A stretch of 64,000 bases of DNA from Thermoplasmatota archaeon (lineage in GTDB: Archaea > Thermoplasmatota > JAKEGO01). This document shows, one piece after another, positions 62,145 through 64,000 of this stretch. The stretch is taken from assembly GCA_028279595.1 (NCBI GenBank), contig JANQNK010000008.1, positions 1 through 64,000 on the forward strand. Reading direction: 5' to 3'. Positions within the stretch are counted from its first letter, which is position 1; the number at the start of each line of letters is the position of its first letter. Both the position numbers and the translations under genes were made by a program. The notes under the pieces were generated by a model, which was given only the letters and a program-made list of their open reading frames with translations, did not search any database and was not told the DNA's origin.

Positions 62145-63161
62145 TCAGGGCCTCACACCGATGGCGTCGAGTGCATCGGCCAGCGCTCCGTAGGCCTCGG
62201 CATCATGGTAGCCTGTCGATATCCGGAATGCCATCGTGTCGCCGAAGTGTTCCGCTGCGAACAGAAGGATCCCGTATTCGTCCAGGAGACGGTCCGCCAC
62301 GTCGATGGACGGTGGCCCTTCCCCGTAGCGCAGGTATGAGAATGGCATGCCGGTCCTCGCGATGTCGAACGAGGGAAGCATATCTACCAGCAGGGATTCG
62401 CCCTCTGCTACTATCCTCTTCGCCTTCTCGATGAAGCGATCGTGGTCGGCCAGGAACGCCATCGCCGCCGCCTCGCCGAAGGAGTTGTTCGTGGGGCTGA
62501 TGTTCTCCTTGGTCCGTCTCAGCCCCGGGGCGAGGTCCGGCGTGGAGACGAGCCAGCCTATCCTTGCACCACCCATTCCCCCGATCTTCGAGAGCGAACA
62601 TGTCACTATCGTCCGCTCGCCGACTGCATTCACGTTGGTGGGAAGCCCGGCGAAGGGTCGGTAGATCTCGTCGATCAGCATCACGGCGCCCGATCCGACG
62701 GCCGCCCGGTGGATATCGGAAATATCGGTAGTGTCTCCCGAGGGATTGTTGGGATGGCATACGACCACCATCTCGAATTCGTCGTTCTCGATGGCGTCTA
62801 CCATGTCGGACCTCGGGACCTGGACCACCTCGCCCCCGAACGCCTCCGGGATGTTCCTGAGGGGTTCGAATATCGGTGTCTCGACGAGGACCCTCCCACC
62901 GTTGACGCATTCGAGGAAGGAGACGTTGTTGGCCTCGTGAGCGCCCTCGGTGATGATGACCTGGTCCGGATCGACGCCGAACCTGGACGCGAACTCTCCT
63001 CTGAGATCCGATCTTCCGTGGACGGCCCCGTAGTCGGTGCTGATATCGGATAGCCGAAGCCCTAGCTCCTCGATCGAGAGCGGTGGCACAAGGCTGCCTC
63101 CGAGATTGTACCTTGCACCCTCCCCCCGGACCAGGTGCTCGATGAGGGAGTAGCGCTCCAT
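62145..63161 (-). CDS. class I/II PLP-dependent aminotransferase
   Basis: 338 residues, shorter than usual. Motifs are CHPNNPSGDTTD, MLIDEIYRPFAG, CSLSKIGGMGGARIGW (Schiff-base Lys) and MAFRISTGY (C-terminal Arg). The N-terminal arm is abbreviated (RGEGARYNLGGSLVPPLS). The substrate is not predictable. It begins four bases after the aspartyl-tRNA synthetase stop and so is in the same operon. Confidence 0.88.
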   Translation of the reverse strand: MERYSLIEHLVRGEGARYNLGGSLVPPLSIEELGLRLSDISTDYGAVHGRSDLRGEFASRFGVDPDQVIITEGAHEANNVSFLECVNGGRVLVETPIFEPLRNIPEAFGGEVVQVPRSDMVDAIENDEFEMVVVCHPNNPSGDTTDISDIHRAAVGSGAVMLIDEIYRPFAGLPTNVNAVGERTIVTCSLSKIGGMGGARIGWLVSTPDLAPGLRRTKENISPTNNSFGEAAAMAFLADHDRFIEKAKRIVAEGESLLVDMLPSFDIARTGMPFSYLRYGEGPPSIDVADRLLDEYGILLFAAEHFGDTMAFRISTGYHDAEAYGALADALDAIGVRP

Positions 63162-63165
63162 CCTG

Positions 63166-64000
63166 TCACGGCTCCAGGCGCTTCATGTCCCTCGGGAAGA
63201 GTATGCTCTCCCTGACGTTCTCCGCGCCGATCAGTACCTGTACGACGCGCTCGAGGCCGAGGCCCCATCCGGCGTGCGGTGGCATGCCGTACCTGAACGC
63301 CTTGAGGTAGAAGCCGAAGCCCTCCGGGTCGAGGTCGAGCGCCTTCAGCCTTTCGACCAGCAGGTCGTGGTCATGGACCCTCTGCGCGCCAGAGGCGAGC
63401 TCGATGTGACCCTTCATCAGATCGAATCCGAGCCCGTACTTCCCGTCGGGCTGAACGTAGAACGGCTTGGCCTCCAGCGGCCACCGGTCTATGAAGTAGT
63501 ATCCGGGATATCGTTCCGCCAGTATCCTCAGGGCGTCGGAACCCAGGTCCTCGCCCCACGGGACCTCCATCCCGCCCTCGGCGATAACCTCCAGGGCGTG
63601 GTCGTAGGTGATCCTCTCGAATGTACCAGGGACCTCGATCTGGCGCTCGGGGTCCACGGTATTGGCGCTCTCTATCGCCCTCACGAGGGCCGCCTCGACG
63701 ACGTCCATGGCGTCCGAATCAGTGGCGAACGCCAGCTCGACGTCCACCGAAAGGAACTCGTTGATGTGCCTTGTGGTGTCGTGGGACTCGGCCCTGAAGG
63801 CCGGTCCGAACTCGAAGACCCTGTCGAGGCCCGAGGCCATGAGTATCTGCTTGTAGAGCTGAGGGCTCTGATTGAGGAACGCGTCCCTGCCGAAGTAGTC
63901 GACGTGGAAGAGCTCGGTCCCTCCCTCGGTGGCCGTTGCGACTATCTTCGGGGTCGTGATCTCGACGAACCCGTCGTCGATCAGGCTCTGCCGCATGCCC
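63166..64000 (-). CDS. aspS: aspartyl-tRNA synthetase (archaeal type), 5' part beyond window edge
   Basis: About 278 C-terminal residues of a class IIb synthetase are present; the anticodon-binding N-terminus lies beyond base 64000. Visible are ATEGGTELFHVDYFGRDA, LNQSPQLYKQILMASGLD, motif 2 FRAESHDTTRHINEF, DLMKGHIELASGAQRVHD, and motif 3 GWGLGLERVV. It charges tRNA with aspartate; archaeal enzymes may be non-discriminating and also charge tRNA-Asn, which cannot be judged here. The frame runs off the window edge and continues upstream of the Met at 63996. Confidence 0.94.
   Translation of the reverse strand, partial: GMRQSLIDDGFVEITTPKIVATATEGGTELFHVDYFGRDAFLNQSPQLYKQILMASGLDRVFEFGPAFRAESHDTTRHINEFLSVDVELAFATDSDAMDVVEAALVRAIESANTVDPERQIEVPGTFERITYDHALEVIAEGGMEVPWGEDLGSDALRILAERYPGYYFIDRWPLEAKPFYVQPDGKYGLGFDLMKGHIELASGAQRVHDHDLLVERLKALDLDPEGFGFYLKAFRYGMPPHAGWGLGLERVVQVLIGAENVRESILFPRDMKRLEP

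Overview
The window reads as archaeal, most likely an anaerobic member of the Thermoplasmatota (Euryarchaeota in the older sense). This is inferred from content. Promoters carry archaeal TATA boxes about 24-28 bases before many start codons, which suggests short-leader or leaderless mRNAs. Two proteins end in PGF-CTERM-like sorting tails. The gene set includes indolepyruvate:ferredoxin oxidoreductase, desulfoferrodoxin, FprA with rubredoxin, rubrerythrin, a ferredoxin-thioredoxin-reductase-like protein, an archaeal Ogg2 glycosylase and a cyclic-2,3-diphosphoglycerate-synthetase-like GTPase. No rRNA, tRNA, CRISPR array, insertion sequence or methanogenesis gene was recognised. No gene-free stretch exceeds 300 bases.

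Layout. 1-1554: end of a secreted protein, a small winged-helix regulator with a small membrane protein, and a glyoxalase-fold protein. 1643-13763: a giant beta-helix/Ig surface protein with a cytoplasmic zinc ribbon, a TetR regulator with a clear operator, a duplicated zinc-ribbon membrane family (split in one copy, fused in the other), and a membrane-anchored Asp-box protein. 13887-21196: a hypothetical protein, an aminotransferase, a beta-helix/PKD/PQQ-propeller protein with a zinc-ribbon tail, and a DUF711 protein. 21241-24460: a histidine-rich membrane protein, an FTR-rubredoxin fusion, a glutaredoxin and an ABC exporter pair.

24461-33069 is a 14-gene minus-strand cluster for oxygen and peroxide defence and iron storage: two rubrerythrin-like proteins, rubredoxin, FprA, a 49-residue Cys-rich protein, desulfoferrodoxin, ferritin, peroxiredoxin, IorA, IorB, a small HTH, rubrerythrin, Bcp and a nitroreductase. 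It is divergent from an Lrp/AsnC regulator followed by SfsA.

34606-46852 holds three large beta-helix surface proteins. Two of them (1400 and 2044 aa) end in a transmembrane segment and two cytoplasmic winged-helix domains, so they look like membrane-tethered transcription regulators with very large external sensors. Their promoters share an almost identical upstream element. A third regulator of the same plan with a small ectodomain lies at 60805-62037, next to a palindrome-rich region upstream of the GTPase gene.

46887-55565 carries a DUF362 ferredoxin, a glyoxalase-nitroreductase fusion, a flavin reductase, a GAF methionine-sulfoxide-reductase-like protein, ArsC, Ogg2, an AhpD-like protein, CopA, a hemerythrin/PAS protein and a cupin: a second stress and metal block. 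55788-64000 contains a tandem OB-fold protein, small membrane proteins, a PGF-CTERM protein, the GTPase, the third membrane regulator, an aminotransferase and the 5'-truncated aspartyl-tRNA synthetase.
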